A DNA stretch of 64,000 nt from Bacteroidota bacterium (GTDB lineage: Bacteria > Bacteroidota > Bacteroidia > Chitinophagales > BACL12): assembly GCA_016718035.1 (NCBI GenBank), contig JADKEK010000011.1, forward strand, positions 1 to 64,000. Direction: 5' to 3'. How positions within the stretch are numbered: the stretch's first letter is position 1; the number at the start of each line of letters is the position of its first letter. Below, piece by piece: positions 15,107 to 23,912 of this stretch. The notes under the pieces are model-generated. The model did no database searches and was not told the origin of the DNA. It saw nothing but the letters and a program-made list of their open reading frames with translations. A program made the translations under genes and the position numbers.

Positions 15107-17881
15107 ATGGATTATTCAATTGACCTGATTCAAAACATTGAGCGCAAATGGAACCAAAAATGGAAAGATTCCAATTTGTATAAAGTTACCGAGAACCCGA
15201 AGTTACCTAAGTATTACGTACTGGATATGTTCCCTTATCCAAGTGGAAGTGGATTACATGTTGGTCACCCGTTAGGTTATGTGGCCAGTGATATTATTTC
15301 TCGTTTTAAACGTTTGCAAGGATTTAATGTATTGCATCCTATGGGATTCGATGCATTTGGATTACCTGCTGAACAATATGCAATAGAAACAGGACAACAT
15401 CCGGCAGTTACTACCGAAAAAAATATTAATTATTTCCGTGAGCAATTATCGCGCATGGGTTTTTGTTACGATTGGTCACGCGAAGTAAAAACATGTGACC
15501 CGAATTATTATAAATGGACACAGTGGATTTTTACACAATTATTTAAATCGTGGTATAATCCTTTTACCAATAAATCAGAAAAAATAGAGTCGCTGATTGC
15601 TATTTTAAATGAAGAAGGAACTACACGTTTATTTGCATTGGATAAATGTCAGGTGTTAATTGATGCAGCAACATGGAAAAATTATGATGTTGCGGCGCGT
15701 GAAAAATTATTGATGCAATTTCGATTGGCTTATTTGGACTATGCAGATATTTGGTGGTGTGAGATGTTGGGAACAGTATTGGCAAACGATGAAGTGAAAG
15801 ATGGTGTTAGTGAACGCGGAGGACATCCTGTCGAAAAAATAAAAATGCGTCAATGGTTTTTGCGTATTACCGAATTTGCAGACCGTTTGCTGGAAGGCTT
15901 GAACAGAGTAGATTTCAGCGAAAGTATGAAAGAAATGCAACGCAACTGGATTGGCAAAAGTGAAGGAGCTTTAGTTAAATTTAATGTTGCAGATGCTGAT
16001 GAGGTAATTGAAATATTTACCACAAGACCTGATACTATTTTCGGGGCGACATTTATGGTATTAGCACCGGAACATGAATTAGTAGAAAAAATTACTACTG
16101 CCGAAAAAAGAATTGCAATTGAAGAATATATTAAATACGTAAAAAGCAGAAGTGAACGCGATAGAATGAGTGAAGTAAAAAAAGTGACCGGCGAATTTAC
16201 CGGTGCTTATGCACTCAATCCTTTTAATGGAAAATCTATTCCGATTTATATTGCTGAATATGTATTGGCAGGTTACGGAACAGGCGCCATTATGGCAGTG
16301 CCAAGTAATGATGACCGCGATTTTGCATTTGCACAAAAATTTGATTTGCAGGTAATTCCTGTAGTTGATCAAAGTGCATATCCGCAAGTTTCGCGTGAAG
16401 ATAAAATTGGGGTAATGATAAATTCCGATATGTTAACCGGTTTGGAAGTGAAAGCTGCCATTCAAAAAATGTTATCGGCCATAGAAGAAAAAGGTATAGG
16501 TAAACGACGTGTAAATTATCGTTTACGGGATGCAGGATTTTCACGTCAGCGGTATTGGGGTGAGCCATTTCCGGTTTATTATGAAAATGATGTTCCGCAT
16601 TTATTGGAGGATAATGAATTACCATTGTTATTACCGCAGGTAGAAAGTTATAAACCTGCAGGTGCAGCAAAATCGCCACTTTCAGGCATTACCGATTGGG
16701 TAAATTTTGCTCCGGGAAAAATGCGTGAAACAGATACAATGCCTGGTTATGCAGGTTCAAGCTGGTATTTTTATCGTTATATGGATGTGCATAATGACCA
16801 GTTTTTCGCATCGCGTGAAAAAATTGATTATTGGCAGGATGTTGATTTATACATTGGTGGTACCGAACACGCGGTTGGACATTTATTGTATTCGAGAATG
16901 TGGAATAAATTTTTGTTTGATATCGGACTCGTAGCTAAAGATGAACCATTTAAACGTTTAGTGAATCAGGGAATGATTCAGGGTGTTTCGAAAATAGTTT
17001 ATCGGGTTAATGGAACAAATTTATTTGTAACAAAATCAGAAAAACATAATTATGAAGTAACAGAATTACGAGTAGCGACATTTTTAGTAAAAGATGATAT
17101 TTTAGATGTTGAAGCATTTAAAAATTGGCGCTCTGATTTTAGTGAAGCAGAATTTATTCTTGAAGAGGGCAAATATATTTGTGGAAGTGAGGCAGAAAAA
17201 ATGTCTAAATCAAAACACAATACCGTAAATCCTGATGATGTAATCAACGAATACGGCGCAGATTGTTTCCGCATGTATGAAATGTTTTTGGGCCCAATTG
17301 ATGCAGGTAAACCTTGGGATACAAAAGGAATTACCGGTGTGCAGGGATTTTTGCGCAAGTTGTGGCGTTTGTTTATTGATGAGCAGGGACAATTACGCAT
17401 CACCAATGAAGCACCTACAACGGCAGAATTAAAATTAATGCACAAAACAATTAAAAAGGCTGGTGAAGATATTGAAAAACTGAGCTTTAACACTGCAGTA
17501 AGTGCATTTATGATTTGTGTAAATGAGTTGCAAAGTGCAAAATGTTACAAACGCGAAATACTTGAACAATTATTAATTTTAGTTGCACCTTTTGCGCCAT
17601 ATATTACTGAAGAACTTTGGGAAAAGTGTGGACAAACTGATGCTGTGCACGTTCAAAGTTGGCCGAAATACGATGCAACCTATTTGACCGAAAGTAATTT
17701 TAATTATCCGGTATCTATTAATGGTAAAGTACGTGCAAATATTGAATTGCCTTTAGATATGGAAGAAAATGATATCAGGGAAACTGTATTAGGTTTAGAA
17801 TCAGTGGTAAAATGGACAGAAGGGAAAGCACCTAAAAAAGTGATAATAGTGAAAGGCCGTATTGTAAATGTTGTGCTTTAA
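15107..17881 (+). CDS. leuS: Leucyl-tRNA synthetase
   Basis: The protein has 924 residues. It charges tRNA-Leu in the cytoplasm. The class I signatures are intact: PYPSGSGLHVGH (HIGH motif, residues 51-54) and EKMSKSKHN (KMSKS, about residue 698). Between them lie the CP1 editing domain (FTTRPDTIFGATF, then GTGAIMAVPSNDDRD) and GSSWYFYRYMD. The C-terminal anticodon-binding helices and VNGKVRANI-like tail are present. A stretch of about 90 residues after position 140 is a Bacteroidota-type insertion. An upstream open extension from 14987 runs through low-complexity repeats and is rejected. Confidence 0.96.
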   Translation: MDYSIDLIQNIERKWNQKWKDSNLYKVTENPKLPKYYVLDMFPYPSGSGLHVGHPLGYVASDIISRFKRLQGFNVLHPMGFDAFGLPAEQYAIETGQHPAVTTEKNINYFREQLSRMGFCYDWSREVKTCDPNYYKWTQWIFTQLFKSWYNPFTNKSEKIESLIAILNEEGTTRLFALDKCQVLIDAATWKNYDVAAREKLLMQFRLAYLDYADIWWCEMLGTVLANDEVKDGVSERGGHPVEKIKMRQWFLRITEFADRLLEGLNRVDFSESMKEMQRNWIGKSEGALVKFNVADADEVIEIFTTRPDTIFGATFMVLAPEHELVEKITTAEKRIAIEEYIKYVKSRSERDRMSEVKKVTGEFTGAYALNPFNGKSIPIYIAEYVLAGYGTGAIMAVPSNDDRDFAFAQKFDLQVIPVVDQSAYPQVSREDKIGVMINSDMLTGLEVKAAIQKMLSAIEEKGIGKRRVNYRLRDAGFSRQRYWGEPFPVYYENDVPHLLEDNELPLLLPQVESYKPAGAAKSPLSGITDWVNFAPGKMRETDTMPGYAGSSWYFYRYMDVHNDQFFASREKIDYWQDVDLYIGGTEHAVGHLLYSRMWNKFLFDIGLVAKDEPFKRLVNQGMIQGVSKIVYRVNGTNLFVTKSEKHNYEVTELRVATFLVKDDILDVEAFKNWRSDFSEAEFILEEGKYICGSEAEKMSKSKHNTVNPDDVINEYGADCFRMYEMFLGPIDAGKPWDTKGITGVQGFLRKLWRLFIDEQGQLRITNEAPTTAELKLMHKTIKKAGEDIEKLSFNTAVSAFMICVNELQSAKCYKREILEQLLILVAPFAPYITEELWEKCGQTDAVHVQSWPKYDATYLTESNFNYPVSINGKVRANIELPLDMEENDIRETVLGLESVVKWTEGKAPKKVIIVKGRIVNVVL

Positions 17882-17924
17882 TTGAGTATTTTTTTTAATA
17901 AATAAATATCCGGAAAGGAATATC

Positions 17925-18452
17925 GTGAGAATAATTTTTAGTTTATTATTAGTAGGTATCAGTTTACCAATTTTTAGTCAAAGTCAGGTGGTAATGCAAC
18001 AAACCATTAAAGACCAGGCAACAACAATGTTAGAGGCATTCGAAGACCATAACTATGATAAGTTGTTAGATTATACCTACCCCAAAATATTTGAATTAAG
18101 TGGAGGAAAAGCAACTATGTTGGAAATTATCCAGGAATCAATGCAGGAATTGGAACTAGCGGGTTATATAGTTGATTCAGCGAATATAGGTGAGCCGGGA
18201 CCTATTTATAATGCCGGTGACGAGTTACATGCAATCATTTCACAATTCGTATATATGACCATTCCGGGAGGAAGTATGATGAACGAAAGCCCTTTACTGG
18301 CTGTTTCCGATAACAATGGCGTGTCTTGGTATTTTTTAGATACCAAACAGTTGAATGGCAATTTAAAAGCCTATTTTTTCCCGAATTTTAATGAGGATTT
18401 GAAAATACCGGAACCAAAGCCGGTAATTTATGATTATGAAAAGAAAAAGTAA
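17925..18452 (+). CDS. Small secreted protein of unknown function
   Basis: The protein has 175 residues. It starts at GTG 17925 preceded by a purine-rich GGAAAGGAA. A signal peptide (MRIIFSLLLVGISLPIFSQ) is followed by a compact alpha+beta region (TMLEAFEDHNYDKLLDYTYP, then a Gly/Pro-rich middle and VSWYFLDT). The pattern of an N-terminal helix, 'Y-P-K-I-F' and a final 'W-Y-F-L-D' strand recalls periplasmic NTF2/SnoaL-like folds seen in Bacteroidota, but I cannot assign a family. It is 22 bp from the HMG-CoA lyase gene, so possibly co-transcribed. Confidence 0.65.
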   Translation: MRIIFSLLLVGISLPIFSQSQVVMQQTIKDQATTMLEAFEDHNYDKLLDYTYPKIFELSGGKATMLEIIQESMQELELAGYIVDSANIGEPGPIYNAGDELHAIISQFVYMTIPGGSMMNESPLLAVSDNNGVSWYFLDTKQLNGNLKAYFFPNFNEDLKIPEPKPVIYDYEKKK

Positions 18453-18474
18453 TTAATTTTAATCCGATTAAACA

Positions 18475-19356
18475 ATGGTAACACAGGATACAGCAAAAAA
18501 GCAAGCAATTCGCCTCGTTGAGTGCCCACGTGATGCCATGCAGGGATTACACGATTTTATTCCTACGGATAAAAAAGTGGCGTATATCAACCAGCTATTG
18601 AAGGTGGGATTTGATACTATCGATTTTGGGAGTTTTGTTTCTCCAAAAGCAATTCCGCAAATGTCGGATACTGCAGATGTACTTGCACAATTAAACCTGA
18701 GTGAAACCAATTCTAAATTATTGGCAATAATAGGTAATGTTCGCGGCGCGGAAGATGCCGTTAAACATAAACAAATTACTTATCTCGGCTTTCCATTTTC
18801 CATTTCTGAAACTTTCCAGCAACGCAATATCAATTCAAGTATCACCGAAAGTGTGGAGCGTGTAAAAGAAATTAAACAATTATGTGACGATAACGGAAAA
18901 AAACTCATGATATATATTTCAATGGGTTTTGGAAATCCGTATGGCGACCCTTGGAGCGCGGAAGTTGCTGCAGAGTGGGTTGAAAAATTAGTGACAATGG
19001 ATATCAAGTATGTTTCATTAGCGGATACTATTGGTGTGGCCAATCCAGAAAGTATTACTTACTTGTTTTCACATTTGATTCCTAAATTTCCCGGCGTTGA
19101 TTTTGGTGCACATTTGCACACTACTCCCGATGCCTGGTTAGAAAAAATTGATGCTGCCTACAAAAGCGGTTGCACCAGATTTGATGGCGCAATAAAAGGA
19201 TTTGGCGGATGTCCAATGGCTGCCGACGACCTCACCGGTAATATGCCAACCGAAAATATTATTCAATACTTCGATCACCAGAAGGTAAGTATGGGAATTA
19301 ATAAATACGAATTCCGTGAAAGTGTGCGCAAGGCGCTGGTGACTTTTCCTTTTTGA
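18475..19356 (+). CDS. Hydroxymethylglutaryl-CoA lyase
   Basis: The protein has 293 residues. It cleaves HMG-CoA to acetyl-CoA and acetoacetate in the last step of leucine catabolism. It is a TIM-barrel DRE-family enzyme: RLVECPRDAMQGLHDFIP at the N-terminus (the metal-binding R-D region), SFVSPKAIPQM, a substrate loop, LADTIGVANP, HLHTTPDAW with metal-binding histidines, and the lyase signature GFGGCPMAADDLTGN with the catalytic Cys. Length fits the family. No other leucine-degradation gene is adjacent. Confidence 0.9.
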   Translation: MVTQDTAKKQAIRLVECPRDAMQGLHDFIPTDKKVAYINQLLKVGFDTIDFGSFVSPKAIPQMSDTADVLAQLNLSETNSKLLAIIGNVRGAEDAVKHKQITYLGFPFSISETFQQRNINSSITESVERVKEIKQLCDDNGKKLMIYISMGFGNPYGDPWSAEVAAEWVEKLVTMDIKYVSLADTIGVANPESITYLFSHLIPKFPGVDFGAHLHTTPDAWLEKIDAAYKSGCTRFDGAIKGFGGCPMAADDLTGNMPTENIIQYFDHQKVSMGINKYEFRESVRKALVTFPF

Positions 19357-19366
19357 TACATTAGAC

Positions 19367-19391
19367 ACTTATTGTAAAAATTACAATAAGT
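19367..19391 (+). terminator. AT-rich hairpin downstream of HMG-CoA lyase
   Basis: A perfect 11-bp inverted repeat (ACTTATTGTAA / TTACAATAAGT) with an AAA loop begins 11 nt after the stop codon. The tract behind it (CATTTAATTTTG) is a weak U-tract, so termination efficiency is uncertain; an mRNA 3'-end stabiliser is the alternative. The remaining sequence to 19632 holds no gene that I can see. Confidence 0.45.
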
Positions 19392-19632
19392 CATTTAATT
19401 TTGATGAGAAGCTAATAAATCTGCTTTCATAAATTTTCTATTCACGGTTTTTCTTTCAATAAGTTATGAAGATTTTTACCTGCAATTAGGGTTAGTAAAA
19501 TTCTAGCTTTCTTCTGTTCTTGGGCAATACATAACCATTTTTTTATTCGAAGATTGCAACAAATTCAGTAAAGGTGAATTTGGCTGTAACTTTTCCCCAC
19601 CCTCATTCGTCCTATCCCTAAATACCCAACCT

Positions 19633-20061
19633 ATGCCCGAAAATCAACCAATCCGGTCCAAATTCAAGGACTTTGAAGTGAATACTAAAATCAAACTTGC
19701 CTTTTTGTGGACTGCCGTCACCTTCTGTTATTTGTATGGCGACTACTTTGAATTATATACACCGGGCAAAGTGGAAGGTTTGATTAGCGGCGACAATTTG
19801 TTGAACACACCATTGAATTTATTGATGGCAACTGTTATGTTAGCTATTCCTGCGCTTATGATAGTTGTTTCTATTTTTTTGCGACCTGCTATTAACCGCA
19901 TCTTCAATATGATTTTTGGATTAATTTTTACCCTAATCATGTTAAACATTGTGATAGGTGCCACAAGCGAATGGTACCGATTTTATTTTTTGCTTGGCGT
20001 CATCGAAATGTTTATTACGCTGATGATTATTCGAGTTGCTTATAGCTGGCCTAAAAATTAA
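19633..20061 (+). CDS. DUF6326-like four-helix membrane protein
   Basis: The protein has 142 residues. After a polar N-terminus it reads IKLAFLWTAVTFCYLYGDYF, then three more membrane segments (about 60-80, 86-107, 115-135). The 'TKxKLxxLWxxVxFxYLYxDxF' start is characteristic of the DUF6326 family of small membrane proteins with unknown function. It is separated by 11 bp from the next membrane protein and likely co-transcribed. Confidence 0.7.
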   Translation: MPENQPIRSKFKDFEVNTKIKLAFLWTAVTFCYLYGDYFELYTPGKVEGLISGDNLLNTPLNLLMATVMLAIPALMIVVSIFLRPAINRIFNMIFGLIFTLIMLNIVIGATSEWYRFYFLLGVIEMFITLMIIRVAYSWPKN

Positions 20062-20072
20062 CCCTTTACATT

Positions 20073-20777
20073 ATGAATACAAATAAAAGTATTGCCCGTA
20101 ACGCGGGATTAATTTATTTAATTGTTGTAATTAGTGGGATATTCAGTCTCATGTATGTCCCAACTCAATTAATCGATTTTAACAATGCAGCCACTACTTA
20201 CCAAAATATCCAATCGCATGAACTGCTTTTTAGGTTGGGCATTTTGGGAAATGTAATTTGTTATCTGGCATTTATGATATTGCCATTTGCCTTGTATAAG
20301 TTATTAAAAAACATTCATCCTAACATGGCAAAGGGTATGGTTATATTAGTGCTAATTGGTATACCAGTTGCTTTTGTTAATTTACAACATAAGTTTGCGG
20401 TTTTATCCATGCTCAATAATGAATATCTTTTTGCGGATATTCCACTCAATCAATTGCAGCAACAACTATTAATATCGCTGCAAAATTTCAACAACGGCAT
20501 TAATGTATTATCTGTTTTTTGGGGCCTGTGGTTGTTCCCATTTGGCTGGCTGGTTTTTAAAAGCGGATTTCTTCCCAAATTGTTGGGGATTTTATTAATG
20601 CTAGGATGTATGAGTTATCTGATAGATTTTTCAGCATGGCTTTTGTTACCGGAATACAGCAGTTCAGGCATCTCCACTTTTGTCATGTTACCGGCTTCAA
20701 TAGGGGAGATAGGAATTTGTTTGTGGTTGTTAATTGTTGGTGTAAGTAAATCTAAAGTGACCGACCAACATGCATAA
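20073..20777 (+). CDS. DUF4386 family integral membrane protein
   Basis: The protein has 234 residues and six predicted membrane segments. The N-terminus (IARNAGLIYLIVVISGIFSL, then VPTQLI) and the motif ELLFRLGILGNVICYLAFMILPFALYKLL fit DUF4386, a family of unknown function often found next to small membrane proteins and stress genes. Two-gene unit with the DUF6326 gene. Confidence 0.8.
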   Translation: MNTNKSIARNAGLIYLIVVISGIFSLMYVPTQLIDFNNAATTYQNIQSHELLFRLGILGNVICYLAFMILPFALYKLLKNIHPNMAKGMVILVLIGIPVAFVNLQHKFAVLSMLNNEYLFADIPLNQLQQQLLISLQNFNNGINVLSVFWGLWLFPFGWLVFKSGFLPKLLGILLMLGCMSYLIDFSAWLLLPEYSSSGISTFVMLPASIGEIGICLWLLIVGVSKSKVTDQHA

Positions 20778-20835
20778 TTGATATCCAATAAGGTTAAATG
20801 AGGTTAATATGACCGAAATATCAAATGATATCAGG

Positions 20836-20843
20836 TAATTTTG
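20836..20843 (+). promoter_or_regulatory. -7 element TAATTTTG before the barrel/serine-hydrolase pair
   Basis: This exact TAnnTTTG match lies 22 nt before the GTG start at 20866. Confidence 0.4.
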
Positions 20844-20865
20844 TCCTTTCAATTATTTATTTTAA

Positions 20866-21216
20866 GTGAAATCGTTACTATACATTATGTTATTTTTTGT
20901 TGCTGCGTCACTGCATGCACAACAAAAAATTATCCCCATACAAATTTCATTGTACAACGAGTCTACGGCTATTCCATTTACAAGATTAGTTACAACTCCA
21001 ATACATCCGGGTATTCAAATCGGCACTGAATTTACGTATAAGGAACGCGAACATTTTCGATTATTCCAAACAGTCAACCTGAGTTACTATTTTCATGCTC
21101 AGTTAAACCATGGTATTAGTGTAAATACCGAATTAGGCGGAGAATATTTGACAAATTCGGTTTTCTTTTGGTGCTTTAATTGGAGTAGGTTATTTGCATA
21201 CTTTTGCAACTACTAA
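20866..21216 (+). pseudogene. Outer-membrane beta-barrel protein, N-terminal part up to a frameshift
   Basis: GTG 20866 starts a signal peptide (MKSLLYIMLFFVAASLHAQ) followed by alternating beta-strand sequence (IQIGTEFTYKERE, VNLSYYFHAQ, ISVNTELGGEYLTNSVFF). After that the frame turns into non-barrel residues (WCFNWSRLF...) and stops. Removing one T from TTTT 21166-21169 restores GALIGVGYLHTFATT, which continues in the next frame. The intact product would be about 198 residues, a small porin-like or outer-membrane barrel protein of unknown substrate. Confidence 0.65.
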
Positions 21217-21463
21217 AGAATATGTGTTTGAAGATGGACATTACACTATTGCTACAGATAAAGGTAATGCGCGAATTGCACCTTCATTATCATTAGATGT
21301 AAATTATCGAATTAATAAAATCGAACCCACATCACCTAAAATATTTGTTCGTTATCAATCCTGGATTGAGTATCCTTATTCACCGGGATTTATTCCACTG
21401 ATGTCGCATATTAATTTGCATATTGGTGCAAAATTTAATTTACCCTTAAACACTGGCAAATGA
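21170..21463 (+). pseudogene. Outer-membrane beta-barrel protein, C-terminal part after the frameshift
   Basis: This reading frame supplies the missing strands (IGVGYLHTF, RIAPSLSLDVNYRIN, KIFVRYQSWIEYP, HINLHIGAKFNLP) with the alternating pattern of a barrel end. Its TGA overlaps the ATG of the following lipoprotein gene by 4 bp, so the two were a translationally coupled pair. With the frame broken, that coupling would also be lost. Confidence 0.6.
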
Positions 21464-22641
21464 AACACATAATGCTGATTTTAGTTTTAGGTCTTTTGTT
21501 AGCAGCATGCAGAAAAGGAGAAGAAATTTTACCTGTATTTTATACGTGTGGATTTGGTTATGTTGATTCCAGTGATGGCAATATAAATGATGGAACCTAT
21601 CAAAATTTGTTAGACAATATCACAGCAAACGGTGTGGTTGGTATTGAAATGGCAGTTTATAATAATACAGATGGTATGTGGGTTGGAGCCAGTGGTAAAG
21701 CAGATTTATTTAATGATGTAGATATGCAAGCATGTAATATCACACGCGTTGGTTCCACGGTTAAAATGTTTACAGCCACAACAGTATTGTTATTACAAGA
21801 AGAAGGCAAACTCAATATCAATGATAACATATCCGATTACCTAGATGGGATTTACATAGATAAAATAGAAAACGCATCAATTGCAACAATCGAACAACTG
21901 ATGCATCATTCAAGTGGTATTTATAATTATATTCATAATTTACAATTTCAAACTGCCTCGTTAAACGATTTATTAAAACCATGGGAGGCAGAAGAACTAT
22001 TACAATATGCCTATAATAAACCGGCTTATTTTACCCCTGGCGATGATGTGACTTACTCGAATACTAATTATATATTATTAGGTTTATTGATTGAAAAAAT
22101 AGAAGGCAAACCTCTGTATCATGTATTTGATGAAAAAATCTTCCAGCCTTTAGGATTAAGCGGTACTATATTCGCAGGTAAAAATCCGGTTCCGGATGGC
22201 ATTGTCCGTGGTTATATCGATATCTATAGCAATTTACAGGTAATTGAAAGTACCTATTACAGTGGCTGGGATTATTATACAGCAGATGGTGGACTAATCT
22301 CGACAGCCTATGATTTAAATGTTTTTTTACGTGCATTGATGCAGGGACAAATTATTAATTCAACTTCATTAGCAACCATGTTATCGTGGCAAACACCAAA
22401 AAATTTAGACCCTGAATTTTATGATATTGCTTATGGGTTGGGTATTTTTAAAATGATAACCCCTATGGGTGAATGTTATTTTCATAGCGGTGATGCAATA
22501 GGTTATTATGCGAACATGATGTATTTCCCTGAAGACAGCACCACAGTTGTGTATGCTGTAAATAGTAATTATGGAAAAATTGATGCATTTGTTTCTACAA
22601 AAGACGCCATTACGAATATCCTGAATGTTACAAAGCAATAA
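21460..22641 (+). CDS. Serine beta-lactamase/D-Ala-D-Ala-peptidase-like lipoprotein
   Basis: The protein has 393 residues. An N-terminal lipoprotein signal with lipobox LLAAC directs it to the envelope. The class C beta-lactamase/penicillin-binding fold shows the nucleophile motif S99-T-V-K102, the second motif YSN (TYSNTNYILLG), and FHSGDAIGYYANM as the third (HxG) motif. Serine hydrolases of this family include esterases and D-amino-acid peptidases as well as beta-lactamases, so resistance should not be assumed. Its ATG overlaps the stop of the frameshifted barrel gene. Confidence 0.85.
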   Translation: MKHIMLILVLGLLLAACRKGEEILPVFYTCGFGYVDSSDGNINDGTYQNLLDNITANGVVGIEMAVYNNTDGMWVGASGKADLFNDVDMQACNITRVGSTVKMFTATTVLLLQEEGKLNINDNISDYLDGIYIDKIENASIATIEQLMHHSSGIYNYIHNLQFQTASLNDLLKPWEAEELLQYAYNKPAYFTPGDDVTYSNTNYILLGLLIEKIEGKPLYHVFDEKIFQPLGLSGTIFAGKNPVPDGIVRGYIDIYSNLQVIESTYYSGWDYYTADGGLISTAYDLNVFLRALMQGQIINSTSLATMLSWQTPKNLDPEFYDIAYGLGIFKMITPMGECYFHSGDAIGYYANMMYFPEDSTTVVYAVNSNYGKIDAFVSTKDAITNILNVTKQ

Positions 22642-22718
22642 TAAAGGTGGTATATTGTAGTCAAATTATTCAGCTATTAATTATACTAATTATTAAATAT
22701 TTAGATGTCATTTAACGC

Positions 22719-23225
22719 ATGATATACATTACAACACCTATTACAACATCAAGATTAGTATTGCAACCCATTGCAGTGGACGACTATGCATTTGTTTTAC
22801 AACTAGTTAATTCTGATGGATGGATACAATTTATAGGTGATAGAAATGTACATTCTGAAGAAGCTGCCAAGGCTTATATTCGCAAAATTCAACAAACGCC
22901 AAACCTCATTTATTGGGTGGCAAGGCTCAATGATAATCAAACTCCTGTTGGTATCATTTCATATATGAAACGCGTTTACCTGGATAACTATGATTTAGGA
23001 TTTGCCTTTTTACCACAATTTCAACAACAAGGACTGGCTTTTGAAGCTGCTCGAGGTATTCTTGATTTTGTGACAAACAATATGCATGAAAAAACAATTT
23101 TAGCAACCTTATTACCTGAAAATGTGAAATCAATAAAGCTGCTTGAAAAATTGGGTTTTCAATTCTCTGCTACGGTTGATGTTGAAAAAGAGTGTTTACA
23201 TATATATCAACTCAACGTCACATGA
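22719..23225 (+). CDS. GNAT N-acetyltransferase, RimJ/RimL type
   Basis: The protein has 168 residues. ITTSRLVLQPIAVDDYAFVL starts like RimJ/RimL-type acetyltransferases. VGIISYMKR, YDLGFAFLPQFQQQGLAFEA (the acetyl-CoA-binding Q/R-x-x-G-x-A loop) and ENVKSIKLLEKLGFQF complete the fold. These enzymes acetylate protein N-termini or small amines; the substrate is unknown. It is a single gene, with about 200 bp of featureless sequence after it. Confidence 0.82.
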   Translation: MIYITTPITTSRLVLQPIAVDDYAFVLQLVNSDGWIQFIGDRNVHSEEAAKAYIRKIQQTPNLIYWVARLNDNQTPVGIISYMKRVYLDNYDLGFAFLPQFQQQGLAFEAARGILDFVTNNMHEKTILATLLPENVKSIKLLEKLGFQFSATVDVEKECLHIYQLNVT

Positions 23226-23423
23226 AATTGATTTCCATTAAACCACCTTTTGTTTAAATGTTTCCAACTTACCATTTGGATTAACGGAAAACCGTGAATT
23301 TGAATAATGCACTTGCTTTTGAAAAAAGTAACTGCTAAATTTGGAATTGACTTTATAATAAGTAACTGCGGATCAATTGCAGACACCACTACTTATTGAT
23401 TTTGTAATCTATATTGTCTTTTT

Positions 23424-23912
23424 ATGGAAACTTTTAACAAAAAAAATGGTGTTAGCGTTCGAGCATACCAAGGTGATGCTATGACCCTCTTAGCTTTTGA
23501 TTTACAATATGCATTAAGAAAAAATCTGGCCGGTTTTACTATTCGATATGGCTTTGAGGTAAATGGCAATAAGCAGTTTGCTTATTTATATAACCGTATG
23601 ATATTTCCTGCTTCTTTTTATCAGGCGAATCAGGTGCCGTTCACAGAAAAAAACTCAACACTGTATGCACCAATTCAAAAAATGAATTGGGTGCATGTCC
23701 CGAATACCAATATTAATACTTCACTACCAATTTTTGGTAATTACACTTATGAAATTACACCACGATATATCAAAAATGGTGTTTTATTACCTTTAAATAC
23801 TGACCTGACGGTGGCAGTAAATATTTATGTGGGGCCATTTAAAGTAAAAAATACTGAACTTGGATTTACCAGGGGTTTTGTTTCTTCAGTTGCGTATGCT
23901 AAAACGATTTAA
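23424..23912 (+). CDS. PLD-like protein, N-terminal accessory domain (split from 23896-25230 by a frameshift)
   Basis: The piece has 162 residues. It is a beta-rich domain with VSVRAYQGDAMTLLAFDL, FTIRYGFEV, PIQKMNWVHVP, YTYEITPRY and the end LGFTRGFVSSVAYAK. Related large PLD-like proteins carry this kind of domain directly in front of the first catalytic half. Here the frame ends at TAA just after AAAA 23901-23904, while the next frame continues with RFNVKNNRVRPAKTKDELLFD-like sequence. One extra base at the A-run explains the split. The intact protein would be about 600 residues. Confidence 0.65.
   Translation: METFNKKNGVSVRAYQGDAMTLLAFDLQYALRKNLAGFTIRYGFEVNGNKQFAYLYNRMIFPASFYQANQVPFTEKNSTLYAPIQKMNWVHVPNTNINTSLPIFGNYTYEITPRYIKNGVLLPLNTDLTVAVNIYVGPFKVKNTELGFTRGFVSSVAYAKTI

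Noticed and set aside
21460..22641. Beta-lactam resistance gene
   Set aside because: The SxxK/YxN/HxG motifs are shared by many esterases and peptidases of the same fold; nothing specific for beta-lactam hydrolysis is visible.
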